Source: an uncultured Haloferula sp.
GTDB taxonomy: Bacteria > Verrucomicrobiota > Verrucomicrobiae > Verrucomicrobiales > Akkermansiaceae
NCBI GenBank assembly: GCA_946885645.1
Contig: CAMPGU010000002.1
Location: 1 to 45,960, forward strand
Length of the DNA: 45,960 nt
Reading direction: 5' to 3'
The first letter of the stretch is position 1. Every line of letters begins with the position of its first letter. Of the stretch, positions 8,047 to 16,200 are shown piece after piece. The notes under the pieces are model-generated. The model searched no databases. It had not been told where the DNA came from and saw nothing but the letters and a program-made list of their open reading frames with translations. A program made the translations under genes and the position numbers.

Positions 8047-8288
8047 CGTAATAGATAGTTTGGAGCGGGGGGTGGAGATCCGGGCCAGACAGCCCGGGCA
8101 GGTCCTTCCTCTGCTCTCCCTCTATCGGCCTTCCCGGTTCACCTGTTGGTGTCCATGGAAGCTGTGCCAGCCTATCAAATCAATCTCCCGGCGATAAGCG
8201 ACGGGGCGGGTCGGGGACTACGCAATCCGCGTAGCGGCACCGCTTTCAAAAGAGGCAGATCCGACGCGTACATTGGCAATGGGGGGCA
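8047..8288. other. 242-base gap with hairpin
   Basis: No gene seen. It contains a perfect CTACGC-AATCC-GCGTAG hairpin at 8218-8234. The right end leads into the sigma-54-like element of the 81-residue gene. Confidence 0.5.
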
Positions 8289-8303
8289 TGGCACGGGCCA
8301 TGC
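8289..8303 (+). promoter_or_regulatory. Sigma-54-like -24/-12 element
   Basis: TGGCACGGGCCATGC, perfect -24 and ATGC at -12. Exactly 12 bases separate it from the ATG at 8316, so the predicted transcript starts one base before the start codon. Confidence 0.6.
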
Positions 8304-8315
8304 GAAAGAAAGAGC

Positions 8316-8561
8316 ATGACGCCCGATGACATCACGAGGGTTGAATTCCTGGGGGGGCCTGAGGACGGACGGGTTTTCGATGCGGAAGCCTTCCGCGGGA
8401 TTACCGAGGCGGCTTCGGATGAAAACGATGAGATTCCCCTGATCGTTCGTGAGGATAGGGGCGGAGCCGATGAGGAGGCGGAATTCCACCTGCTCGGCCT
8501 CTACGTGGCGAAGGGGCAGAGGGGCTCCACGCTGCAGTATCAATGGGCGGGGTTACCCTGA
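8316..8561 (+). CDS. Small protein, paralogue of the 11030-11272 gene
   Basis: 81 residues, acidic and soluble, no known domain. The N-terminal pattern ITRVEFLGGPEDGRVFDAEAF is nearly repeated in the other copy (ISRVEFEGGPEDGLILDAGLF), and both end with a QYQW/IYNW segment. Phrases like FxGGPxDG occur in many small proteins of unknown role. The last 22 bases overlap, tail to tail, the hybrid kinase gene. Like its paralogue it has a sigma-54-like element just upstream, so expression is probably co-regulated. No function is claimed. Confidence 0.78.
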   Translation: MTPDDITRVEFLGGPEDGRVFDAEAFRGITEAASDENDEIPLIVREDRGGADEEAEFHLLGLYVAKGQRGSTLQYQWAGLP

Positions 8562-10504
8562 GCATCCGCCTGCCCGGCGGGACCGAGGAAGCGGCCGATG
8601 ACTTCGCGCAGATCCTCCGGCCTCACCGGCTTCACCAGATGTGCGTCGAAGCCGGCTGCTTTCGTCTTCTGGCGGTCCGCAGGTGAACCCCATCCGCTCA
8701 GCGCGGCCAAAATGACGTTTGGCAAAAGTTCGCGGATCCGGAGGCCGGCTTCCACGCCATTCAGGCGGGGCATGCCGATATCCAGGCAGACCAGATGAGG
8801 GCGGAATGATTCCGCCAGCGCCACCGCTTGCTCGCCATCGTAGGCGACGGCCGTTTGCATGCCTTCCAGCTCGAAGAACATGGAAAGGACGTCGGCGGTG
8901 CTCTTTCCGTCATCCGCCACCAGCACGCGGATCTGCGGCTGTTCCCGCCGGGAAGGCAAAGACGTGGAGGCGGCGGCCGGACCGTTGTGGACGGCGGCCA
9001 CGATCGGGAGCCGCAGGTGAAATTGACTGCCTTTCCCGAGTCCCTCGCTGGTGGCAGCGGCGGATCCGCCGTGGAGTTCGGCGATGGTCCGCACGAGGGT
9101 AAGACCTATTCCCAAGCCGTCCGCCGAGCCTTGGATGCCTTGGTCGAAGAGCTCGAAGATGGTTTCTTGTGATCCCGGGGAGATGCCGATCCCGTTATCG
9201 CTGATCCGGATCTCGAGCATCTCGTCAAGGACGGTCGTCTCCAGGACGATTTCACCTCCAGGCGGCGTATATTTCGCGGCGTTGGTCAGGAGGTTTGAAA
9301 CCGCCTGAGAGAGGCGATGGAGATCCGCTTCCAACTCGACGAAGGCCGGGGGCAGCTTGAGGGACAGCCGATGGTTCTTCGCTTCGACGAGCGGTCTGGC
9401 GGTTTCCGCGGACCTTTCGATCACTTCGGACAAGGAGAACCGCTCCCGCTTGAGGTCGATCTTGCCGGTGGTAATGCGCGAGAGGTCCACCAGATCCTCG
9501 ATGAGCCGCGACATCTGATCGACCTGCCGCCGGAGCATGGACGCCACCTGCACCACGCGGCCGGTCTCGTGGGGTGCCTTTAGCAGGATCTCGACGCCGG
9601 GCAACATGGGGGCGAGAGGATTCCGGAGCTCGTGCGCGAGGGTAGCGAGAAAGGTATCCTTGCGCTTGCTGCTTCTCTCGAGCTCCTCGCTATTGCGGCG
9701 GTCGGTGAGATCGCGGGTTATCTTCACGAAACCCCGGTGCACCCCTTGTTCATCATGGAGGGCGGTGATGAGGACATTTCCCCAGAAGCGTGTGCCGTCC
9801 TTGCGCAGACGCCATCCTTCGTCCTCCGCGCTGTTCTCGGCCAAGGCCTTGGCGAGCAGCTTCATGGGTAACCCGACCGCCAGGGACTCCGGCAGATAAA
9901 AGCGGGAGAAATGCTCGCCGATGATCTCGCCCGCCTCATAGCCCTTGATGCGGCGCGCGCCGGCGTTCCAGCTCGTGATGTAGCCGGCCGGATCCAGCAG
10001 GAATATCGCGTAGTCGGAGACGTTTTCGACGAGCAAGCGGAAGCGCTCCTCGCTCTGACGCAGGGCCTCGAGGGACTCCTGACGCTCGGTGAGATCGCGG
10101 GTGATCTTCAGGAAGCCTTCAACGCGCGATCCGTCGGAGCGAATCGCGGTGATCGTGACGCCCGCCCAGAAGCGGCTGCCATCCTTCCGATATCTCCAGC
10201 CCTCCGCGGTATGGCGCCCTTCCGCGCAGGCGACTTCCAATTCCTCCGTGGGGATGGCCTTCTCCTGATCGTCGGGTGAATAGAAGCGGGAGAAATGCTT
10301 GCCGATGATCTCGTCCGGCTTGTACCCCTTCAACCGCTCGGCACCGTTGTTCCAATCCAGAATGATGCCCTCCCGGCTCATCATGAAGATGGCGTAGTCG
10401 GTGACGCCGCCGACCAGCTCGTCGAAATATGCACGCCGGGCGAGAAGCCAGTCCGATACCGCGATTTCCCGGTCCGATTCCATCCACGCTTCGCCCTGCA
10501 CCAT
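8540..10504 (-). CDS. PAS-PAS hybrid histidine kinase with receiver domain
   Basis: 654 residues, soluble. Two PAS domains (about 28-145 and 155-270), each with a PAC-like RxRKDGxRFW and GFxKITRDLTxR ending, so a redox, gas or ligand sensor. The dimerisation domain has His291 in FLATLAHELRNPL; the ATPase domain follows with N-box NLLTNAAKYTPPGG (about 404) and DNGIGI (437). A receiver domain (about 525-645) has Asp575 in LVCLDIGMPRLNG. The receiver may pass phosphate to a separate output protein. Start: MVQGEAW at 10504; MESDREIA at 10483 is possible and has a better Shine-Dalgarno. Minus-strand TTGACT with TGTAGT 18 bases later suggests a sigma-70 promoter. Confidence 0.9.
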   Translation of the reverse strand: MVQGEAWMESDREIAVSDWLLARRAYFDELVGGVTDYAIFMMSREGIILDWNNGAERLKGYKPDEIIGKHFSRFYSPDDQEKAIPTEELEVACAEGRHTAEGWRYRKDGSRFWAGVTITAIRSDGSRVEGFLKITRDLTERQESLEALRQSEERFRLLVENVSDYAIFLLDPAGYITSWNAGARRIKGYEAGEIIGEHFSRFYLPESLAVGLPMKLLAKALAENSAEDEGWRLRKDGTRFWGNVLITALHDEQGVHRGFVKITRDLTDRRNSEELERSSKRKDTFLATLAHELRNPLAPMLPGVEILLKAPHETGRVVQVASMLRRQVDQMSRLIEDLVDLSRITTGKIDLKRERFSLSEVIERSAETARPLVEAKNHRLSLKLPPAFVELEADLHRLSQAVSNLLTNAAKYTPPGGEIVLETTVLDEMLEIRISDNGIGISPGSQETIFELFDQGIQGSADGLGIGLTLVRTIAELHGGSAAATSEGLGKGSQFHLRLPIVAAVHNGPAAASTSLPSRREQPQIRVLVADDGKSTADVLSMFFELEGMQTAVAYDGEQAVALAESFRPHLVCLDIGMPRLNGVEAGLRIRELLPNVILAALSGWGSPADRQKTKAAGFDAHLVKPVRPEDLREVIGRFLGPAGQADAQGNPAH

Positions 10505-10519
10505 GGCACTACATCAGCG
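10505..10519 (+). promoter_or_regulatory. Sigma-54-like element ahead of possible small RNA
   Basis: TGGCACTACATCAGC on the plus strand, perfect -24, weaker CAGC -12. It points away from the kinase gene and predicts a transcript from about 10531. The only following ATG (10561) gives a 3-codon frame, so the product would be non-coding. Confidence 0.4.
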
Positions 10520-10530
10520 CGACGCTCTGA

Positions 10531-10656
10531 AAGTCAATCGAGGCGCGCAGTGCAATTTGCATGTGCGAGTGAGGGCTGGAGGGGACCTTCTCCAGGGTGG
10601 AAGTGGAAGGGGGCTAAAGCAAAGATGCCCTCGCCGACAAGCAGCGAGGGCACCTT
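10531..10656 (+). ncRNA. Candidate small RNA
   Basis: About 125 bases between a sigma-54-like element and a strong stem-loop. It holds a CTGGAG-N8-CTCCAG hairpin and a TGCAA-T-TTGCA palindrome before the final stem at 10626-10652. No protein frame fits. No match to a known RNA family is claimed. Confidence 0.3.
10626..10652. terminator. Stem-loop, probable terminator
   Basis: Perfect 9-bp stem TGCCCTCGC-N9-GCGAGGGCA, flanked by AAAG and CTTT that can extend the pairing. It could end the candidate RNA on plus or the 39-residue gene on minus. The T-tract is short. Confidence 0.55.
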
Positions 10657-10683
10657 TCAGCTATGGTGGCGGGGGGAAGTCAT

Positions 10684-10803
10684 CTACCATCGGAACCAAG
10701 CGAAAATCGTCCAAGCAACGGCGAGAAGCCATAGGGCCAAGAGCCCCAGCTCCACGCGTAATGCACGGAATGTCCGAAATTTCCGGTGGTTCGAAAGACT
10801 CAT
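10684..10803 (-). CDS. Small single-span membrane peptide (39 aa)
   Basis: The minus-strand frame from ATG 10803 to TAG 10684 encodes a basic N-terminus with five Arg and one Lys in the first 16 residues, then a hydrophobic, Trp-rich helix (LGLLALWLLAVAWTIFAWF) and a final RW. This is the pattern of a small inner-membrane protein with a cytoplasmic N-terminus. The Shine-Dalgarno is weak. A stem-loop lies 31 bases downstream. Homology unknown to me; composition is the only support. Confidence 0.45.
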   Translation of the reverse strand: MSLSNHRKFRTFRALRVELGLLALWLLAVAWTIFAWFRW

Positions 10804-10878
10804 TGCCGGAGGCTATCCCGACCCGGCGTTTCTGTCTGTAGGTGGCGACTCACCGTGTATGTACGCGATTTTACTAGG

Positions 10879-10895
10879 TGTTATCTTAAATAACA
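10879..10895. other. AT-rich inverted repeat
   Basis: TGTTAT-CTTAA-ATAACA in an unusually AT-rich patch of an otherwise GC-rich gap. It could be an operator or promoter region for minus-strand genes. Confidence 0.4.
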
Positions 10896-10954
10896 TCTGT
10901 TTGAACCCGCGGTGTGATCGAGAGGATCCCGGCAGCTCGAGAGGTTCGGGAGGA

Positions 10955-10980
10955 CGGCCCGCCACAGTCATGGCGGGCCG
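10955..10980. terminator. Strong stem-loop downstream of the 80-residue gene
   Basis: Perfect 10-bp stem CGGCCCGCCA-N6-TGGCGGGCCG, 49 bases after the stop of the minus-strand gene at 11030. A second short repeat GCGGGC-N9-GCCCGC follows at about 10984. No T-run, so possibly an mRNA 3' stabiliser. Confidence 0.5.
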
Positions 10981-11029
10981 CCTGCGGGCGAAGCCAATGC
11001 CCGCTATTTACCGAACAACACCCGGAGAT

Positions 11030-11272
11030 CTATGAGAGGGGATGCCAGTTGTAAATCAAAGCGGAGCCTTTGGTAGCGGCGATCATGTAATGTCCCAGCA
11101 AGGCGGCATCTCCCGGACCGTTCTCGATCTCCTCCCTCACCAGCATGGGGATCGATCCCGGGCTATCGAGGGTCCCGATGGTTTCCAGGTTTCGAAATAG
11201 GCCGGCATCGAGGATCAAGCCGTCTTCCGGCCCGCCTTCGAATTCCACACGCGAGATTTGGGAGGTGTTCAT
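11030..11272 (-). CDS. Small protein, paralogue of the 8316-8561 gene
   Basis: 80 residues, start at MNTSQISRVEF with AGGA 9 bases upstream; a longer frame to 11359 lacks support. It shares the GGPEDG core, the acidic middle and the aromatic end with the 81-residue protein at 8316, which shows that two copies of an unnamed family flank the kinase and small-RNA region on opposite strands. Function unknown. A near-perfect sigma-54-like element lies 14 bases upstream of the start. Confidence 0.78.
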   Translation of the reverse strand: MNTSQISRVEFEGGPEDGLILDAGLFRNLETIGTLDSPGSIPMLVREEIENGPGDAALLGHYMIAATKGSALIYNWHPLS

Positions 11273-11286
11273 CGGGGATTCCTTTC

Positions 11287-11301
11287 GCATCGGCCGTGCC
11301 A
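11287..11301 (-). promoter_or_regulatory. Sigma-54-like -24/-12 element
   Basis: TGGCACGGCCGATGC on the minus strand, followed by GAAAGGA and the ATG after 14 bases. Among the best matches in the window. Confidence 0.6.
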
Positions 11302-11455
11302 AGGGGGCGCGGGGCCGACAAGCAGGGGTCCCGCGGCAGTGCGGGCATTTTCCGGCCACGCCGGCCGGTGGAGTGCGGGCGCAATTCGCACCCTTTGATT
11401 GCTTTCTTCAATCGTCCTATTCCTCGCGGCCCTTGTGCGTGGCCTTGTTAGAGGG

Positions 11456-11470
11456 TGGCACGCGCCATGC
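11456..11470 (+). promoter_or_regulatory. Sigma-54-like -24/-12 element
   Basis: TGGCACGCGCCATGC with only 11 bases before the ATG at 11482; those bases include GGAGGAG. A sigma-54 start would fall on the A of the ATG. Confidence 0.6.
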
Positions 11471-11481
11471 GGAGGAGATTC

Positions 11482-11610
11482 ATGAGACAAAATCCTCATT
11501 CCCGTGAAAGACATCTGGCCCCCGGCAAGATCGGTTGGATCCTTCTCTGGCTTCTCGGCATCCCCATCCCCGTGCTCCTCATACTCTTCCTGCTGCGCGG
11601 ATGTACCTGA
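11482..11610 (+). CDS. Small membrane protein (42 aa)
   Basis: Encodes a polar basic N-terminus (MRQNPHSRERHLAPGK), then one hydrophobic helix IGWILLWLLGIPIPVLLILF and the end LLRGCT. I recall very similar short proteins with a GWILLWLLGIPIP core in many bacteria, annotated as hypothetical. GGAGGAG 5 bases upstream is the strongest ribosome site in this part. It would be a single-span inner-membrane peptide. A CCTGAAA-GCT-TTTCAGG hairpin (11623-11639) follows 12 bases after the stop. It is too short for default gene callers. Confidence 0.72.
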   Translation: MRQNPHSRERHLAPGKIGWILLWLLGIPIPVLLILFLLRGCT

Positions 11611-11622
11611 GCGAAAGCGGAG

Positions 11623-11639
11623 CCTGAAAGCTTTTCAGG
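11623..11639. terminator. Short hairpin after the 42-aa gene
   Basis: CCTGAAA-GCT-TTTCAGG, a 7-bp perfect stem with a 3-base loop. No T-run follows, so its role as terminator is uncertain. Confidence 0.35.
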
Positions 11640-11853
11640 TAAACGAAACGTGGCAGCGCCCCCGCTCACGGTTGCGGAGAAAGAAGGCATGCTCCGGAAG
11701 GAGTTGAGAGAGGCGGTTTGCCGGGTTCCCGCGCTTCCTTTGGTGCATTTCATGGACCGCCGCAGGATGCCCCTTGCACGAGCCCGGGATGCAAGCTGCA
11801 CGGGCATGCGCCGCCGGATCTCGTAACCGCCTTGGATGGCAATGGCGCGGCTC

Positions 11854-11868
11854 CGGCACGGTGTCTGC
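11854..11868 (+). promoter_or_regulatory. Sigma-54-like -24/-12 element
   Basis: CGGCACGGTGTCTGC, one mismatch in the -24 part. Predicted transcript start near 11880, giving a leader of about 38 bases to the DUF892 ATG at 11918. Confidence 0.5.
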
Positions 11869-11917
11869 AAGCTCTTTCTCACCGGCCATCATGCCGGGAG
11901 AAACCTATCGAATAGCC

Positions 11918-12424
11918 ATGTCAAAACTTGCAACACTCGAAGTCCTGCTGGTGCAGGAGATCAAAGACCTCTACAGCGCCGAAACCCAGTTGGTGAAAGC
12001 GCTGCCGAAGATGGCAAAGGCCGCTGCCGACGCGTCGCTGAAGGAGGCGATCAAGAACCACCTGGAGGAGACGAAAGTCCACGTCGAACGGCTGGAGAAG
12101 ATCGCCGGTCTTCTGGACATCACCCCCCGCGGCAAGAGCTGCAAGGCGATGAAAGGCCTGGTGGAGGAGGGTGCGGAAGTGATCGAAGAAGACGGCGATC
12201 CGGCGGTGAAGGATTTCGCGCTGATCGTCGCCGCACAAAAAGTGGAGCATTATGAAATTTCCGGCTACGGCTCGGCGCGGGCCATCGCGGAAATCCTGGG
12301 GCACGACGAGGTGCTCGAGCTCCTCCAAGCTACCATCGAGGAAGAAGGGGCGGCGGACAAGCTGCTCACGCAGATCGCGGAGCAGATCACCCCGGCGGCG
12401 CTCGACGCGGGGGTGACGGCGTGA
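11918..12424 (+). CDS. Ferritin-like DUF892 (YciE/YciF family) protein
   Basis: 168 residues, full-length for DUF892. It begins MSKLATLEVLLVQEIKDLYSAETQLVKALPKM, the family signature, with a second helix pair around HLEETKVHVERLEKI and a KVEHYEISGYG motif in the third helix; Glu and His in these positions are the expected di-metal ligands. E. coli YciE/YciF are stress-induced members whose role is poorly known. An in-frame ATG at 11891 is the alternative start. The copy at 45549 is nearly identical in many stretches; the one at 43470 is more distant. Confidence 0.92.
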   Translation: MSKLATLEVLLVQEIKDLYSAETQLVKALPKMAKAAADASLKEAIKNHLEETKVHVERLEKIAGLLDITPRGKSCKAMKGLVEEGAEVIEEDGDPAVKDFALIVAAQKVEHYEISGYGSARAIAEILGHDEVLELLQATIEEEGAADKLLTQIAEQITPAALDAGVTA

Positions 12425-12456
12425 TTTCCGACCGGTGCCATGCGAAAAAGGCTGAA

Positions 12457-12486
12457 CCGGCGGGAACGCAATAGCGAGCCCGCCGG
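12457..12486. terminator. Bidirectional stem-loop between convergent genes
   Basis: CCGGCGGG-N14-CCCGCCGG (8-bp stem), nested within a longer repeat GGCTGAACCG (12450) / CGGTTCAGCC (12508-12517) that reaches the stop of the minus-strand regulator gene. Position between converging genes supports termination in both directions. Confidence 0.65.
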
Positions 12487-12511
12487 CGAAGCCGTGTCGT
12501 GAGCGGGCGGT

Positions 12512-13162
12512 TCAGCCCGATCCCACCTCGACCCATATCACGGCTTCCCTTATCACCGCGAGGGAGTCGGGCAGGCCGAGCTTCGTGCGGATGTTGCTGC
12601 GGTGTGCATCCACAGTACGGGGGCTGATCTGGAGCTTGCCGCCGATCTCGGCGGTGCTCAACCCGTGGCCCAGCAACTCGAAAACCTCCAGCTCGCGGTC
12701 CGACAAGCGTTGGAGGCCCGAGGCGAGGCCGCCGGATTTTCCTTTCGCCAGGCCTTGAAGGACATGTTTGGAAGCGCGGTCGCTGAGGTAGATTGCACCG
12801 GAAACGACCTCCTCCACCGCGCGGCGGATCTCCTCGGCGGAGGCTCCTTTCACCAGATAGCCCTTGCCGCCGGCGCGAATGACCCGCTCCGCGTAAAGCA
12901 TCTCGTCATGCATGGACAATACCAGCACCGGGAGCTCCGGTCGCATCGCGTGAAGATCCCTGATCACCTCCAAGCCGCTGCGGTCCGGAAGGGTGAGGTC
13001 CATCAGAACGATGTCGGCATCGCTATCGGCCAGCGCCGATATGGCCTCTGCCGCGGTGGCGGCCTCCCCGCAGACCCGGCCGCGGCTTTCCTGCTGGCTG
13101 AAAAGATGACGGAGGCCGTCCCGCAACATCGGATGATCGTCCACAATGAAGATCTTGAGCAT
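12512..13162 (-). CDS. NarL/FixJ-type response regulator, partner of CheB-CheR kinase
   Basis: 216 residues: receiver with Asp55 in IVLMDLTLPD and acidic pair at 8-9, and a LuxR-type DNA-binding domain with RELEVFELLGHGLSTAEIGGKLQISPRTVDAHRSNI split across the recognition helices. It lies 59 bases after the kinase stop, and that kinase has a HisKA_3-type module, the type that normally pairs with NarL regulators; a cognate pair is very likely. The start MLKIFIVDD fits the family; an ATG at 13192 would add ten residues. The DNA-binding domain is not of the sigma-54 activator type. Confidence 0.9.
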   Translation of the reverse strand: MLKIFIVDDHPMLRDGLRHLFSQQESRGRVCGEAATAAEAISALADSDADIVLMDLTLPDRSGLEVIRDLHAMRPELPVLVLSMHDEMLYAERVIRAGGKGYLVKGASAEEIRRAVEEVVSGAIYLSDRASKHVLQGLAKGKSGGLASGLQRLSDRELEVFELLGHGLSTAEIGGKLQISPRTVDAHRSNIRTKLGLPDSLAVIREAVIWVEVGSG

Positions 13163-13221
13163 GCGGGAGGTATCCTTGCTATCCGGGGTCATTGGCGAGC
13201 GATCGGAGAAGATCCGGGTAC

Positions 13222-16200
13222 CTAGTTATTTAGGCCCGGATTTGGGCTTCGCGGGACGCTCACTACGGCCTGTACGCCCGCGCCCTCCTTGCTCTCCAGT
13301 TCAAGACTTCCGCCGAGCATCTGAAGGCGCTCCCGAAGGCTGAAGAGGCCGAGGCCCGAGACGCCGGGGCGGCCCATCTCCAGGATCGAGAGATCGAAAC
13401 CCCGGCCGTGATCCCTTATTTTCACTTTCAGGGTGTCCGGCCCGTCGGCGTAGAGGTCCACGAAGGCCTCGTGAACGTCCGAATGTTTCACCACGTTGAA
13501 AAGGATCTCCCTCACGGCGACAAATACCAGGGCGCGCAGCTCCTCGCTCCTCGCATCGAGGCTGCGGTCCAAGTTCATCTTTACGTCCAGATCGTGCTTG
13601 TCCTTCATCCAACTCCCGCCGAGCCATTCCAAGGCAATGGCGAGGCCCTCCGTCAGTACCGGCGGCGAGAGCTCGACCGCAAGCGAGCGGGAGCTTTCCA
13701 AGGTTTCGCCTAGCAGATTGATAACGGCCCGGATCTGCTCGGCGGATAGCGCTTCACTGGATTGCTCGATGCCCTCAAGGCGCATCTTCGCCGAAACCAG
13801 CAATTGCTGTACGTGATCGTGGAGGAGCCGGGACATCCGCAATCTTTCCCGCTGCTCTCCGCGGGTCAATTCGGAGGCCATCCGCTCCAACTGCGCGGCC
13901 CTCTCCCGGAGTTCCTGGGTGCGCTGTTCCACCCGTTCCTCGAGCTCTCTCCGCACCTGACGGAGCGCCTCCAGGGCTTGCTTGCGGACGGTGATATCCT
14001 GCGCGATCGCGGTGGCGCCGACGACTTCACCTCCCTCGTCGCGTATGATTGACGCGGACAACGAGATGTGGATCCGCGCCCCATCCTTTTTGATCCCGTC
14101 CGTTTCGAAGCTGTTGATCTCCTCGCCATTCCGTAGCCTTTCGAGCCCGGTACGGGTTTCTTCCTCCCGGTCCGGGGGGATGAGGATGGAAAACGGCTTG
14201 TGGACAAGGTCCGCGGCGGTATAGCCGAAGATCCTCTCGGCCCCGCGATTCCAACTGAGGATGGTGCCGTCGAAGGCGAAGCTCACGATGGCGTCGTTCG
14301 ACGATTCCACCACCGCGGAGAGCCATTGCCGGGTCTCTTCCCCCCGCTTTCGCTCGGTGATGTCCACACAAGTCAGCACCACCCCGGCGATCTCGTCTTC
14401 CGCCGTCCGGTAGGGGAGGAGGCGGGCGAGGTGCCATCCTCCGGAGAGGGTCCTGACTTCCCGTTCCACCGGCAGCTTGGCGTCGATTACTTTCCTGGCG
14501 TCCGCGGAGATCCCGGGGTAGTCGAGCCGGTGCGTGAGATCGGAAAGCGGTCGTCCGATGTCTCCGGGGATGATATTGAAGAGCTGCACCGTGGAAGGGG
14601 TGTAACGTTGGATCCTCAGGTCGCGATCCAGGAAGACGGTCGCGATATTGGTCGAAGCCATCAGGTTCTGGAGGTCGCTATTCGCGCGGCTCAACTCCTC
14701 CACCTTGCTTTTCAACTCGCCGTTGACGGTGCTGAGTTCCTCGTTGATCGATTGCAACTCCTCCCTGCCGGTCTCCAATTCCTCCGTCGCGGAACGCAGT
14801 TCCTCGTTCATCGCCTGGAGCTCCTCGTTCGATGCCTTCAGCTCCTCCGTGGACGTCTCGTATTGCTCCACCGTATCCCGCCATTGGAGCCGGACCTGAT
14901 CGAGTTCTTCCTCCAGGTGTTGCACGACCGCGAAGGACTCGGGCGAGAGAGTGGTTTCCGTGGGAGGGGACTGCTCGGCCCCGCGAAGGCGGAACGTGAC
15001 GAGGAACAACTGGTGGGTCGATTCCTTCGACGGATAGATGGCGATGTCAACGTGCCGGGTTTTCCCTTCGACTTGGAACGGAACGCCGCTGCACTCCACC
15101 GATGCGCCGGTTTTTGCAGCGCGGAACAATGCCGTGCGCAGATCGATGCGGAGCATGGGGTGAACCACGCGAAGGAGATCTGCCGTAGGCTCGCCGCCGG
15201 AGAACTGGAAAAATTTCCCCGCGTTTCCGGAAAGGTGAACGATATTGTGGGCTTGATCGACGATGACGGAAGGCGGGGCGACTTGGTCGAGCAGCTTGAA
15301 ATGCAGTTCCGCCAACGATGCGCCGCGGGGGGAGGCCTGAAGAATGCGTCCCCCCGGATCACCGGCAGACTCGGGCTTCGGCGGGAGGCCTTTCATGGAG
15401 GGAAACAACGGTCCCGGCTCCGCCTGATGCGGAGACTGGAGAGTGAGGGTAAGCGGGGGTGAGCCCAGAGGCACGGCCAGGCCCGTGCGCTGTACGGCGC
15501 GGCGGGAGTAAAACCGGTTCCTTTTATCCAGCGGGACGAAGAGATTGGCTGCGTCTTCCGCCGATTCCGAGTAGCCCAGAAATAGAAATCCTTCCGGCCG
15601 CAGGGCGAAGTGGAAGACGTCGAAAACCCTGCCCTGAGCTTCGCGATCCAGGTAGATGAGGAGATTCCGGCATGAAATCAGATCCTGGCGTGAAAAGGGG
15701 GAGTCTTTGAGGACATCGTGAAGGGCGAAGAGGACGATCTCCCGCACCGATCGCCGCACCCGGTAAGTGCGGGTCTCGGCCTCATAGGTGAAGAATCTCC
15801 TCAAGCGCTCTTCCGAAACGTCGGTGGCGATGCTCTCGGGATAGGCTCCGAGGCGCGCGGCTTCGATGGCCGACTCGTCGATATCGGTCGCAAATACCTG
15901 AATCTGTGGCGGGGCGGAGAGAGTCGAAGCGTGCTCGCACAAGAGCATGGCGATGGAGTAGGCCTCCTCTCCGGTGGCACATGCCGCTACCCAGACCCGG
16001 ACCTGGTCTCCAGGGCCCTTCCCTTCGAAAAGCCGCGGGAGCTCAGCCTCCAGGGTCGCAAAGGCGTCGCGATCCCGGAAAAAATTCGTCACGCTGATGA
16101 GGAGGTCCTGCAGGAGGGCTTCCGCTTCGCCGACATGGGTGCGGATGTAGTCGAGGTAGGCGGGGGTATCGGCGCAGGCGTTCACCTGCATCCTGCGCCC

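Noticed and set aside
10295..11035. 246-codon plus-strand frame over the kinase start and gap
   Set aside because: Composition is low-complexity, it overlaps a real gene and crosses two stem-loops.
11496..11882. 128-codon minus frame between the 42-aa gene and DUF892
   Set aside because: Antisense to two better candidates, with Arg/Ser-rich shadow composition.
14424..14442. TGGCAC-N8-GC match inside the CheB-CheR kinase gene
   Set aside because: CCGC at -12 and in the middle of coding sequence with no start downstream.
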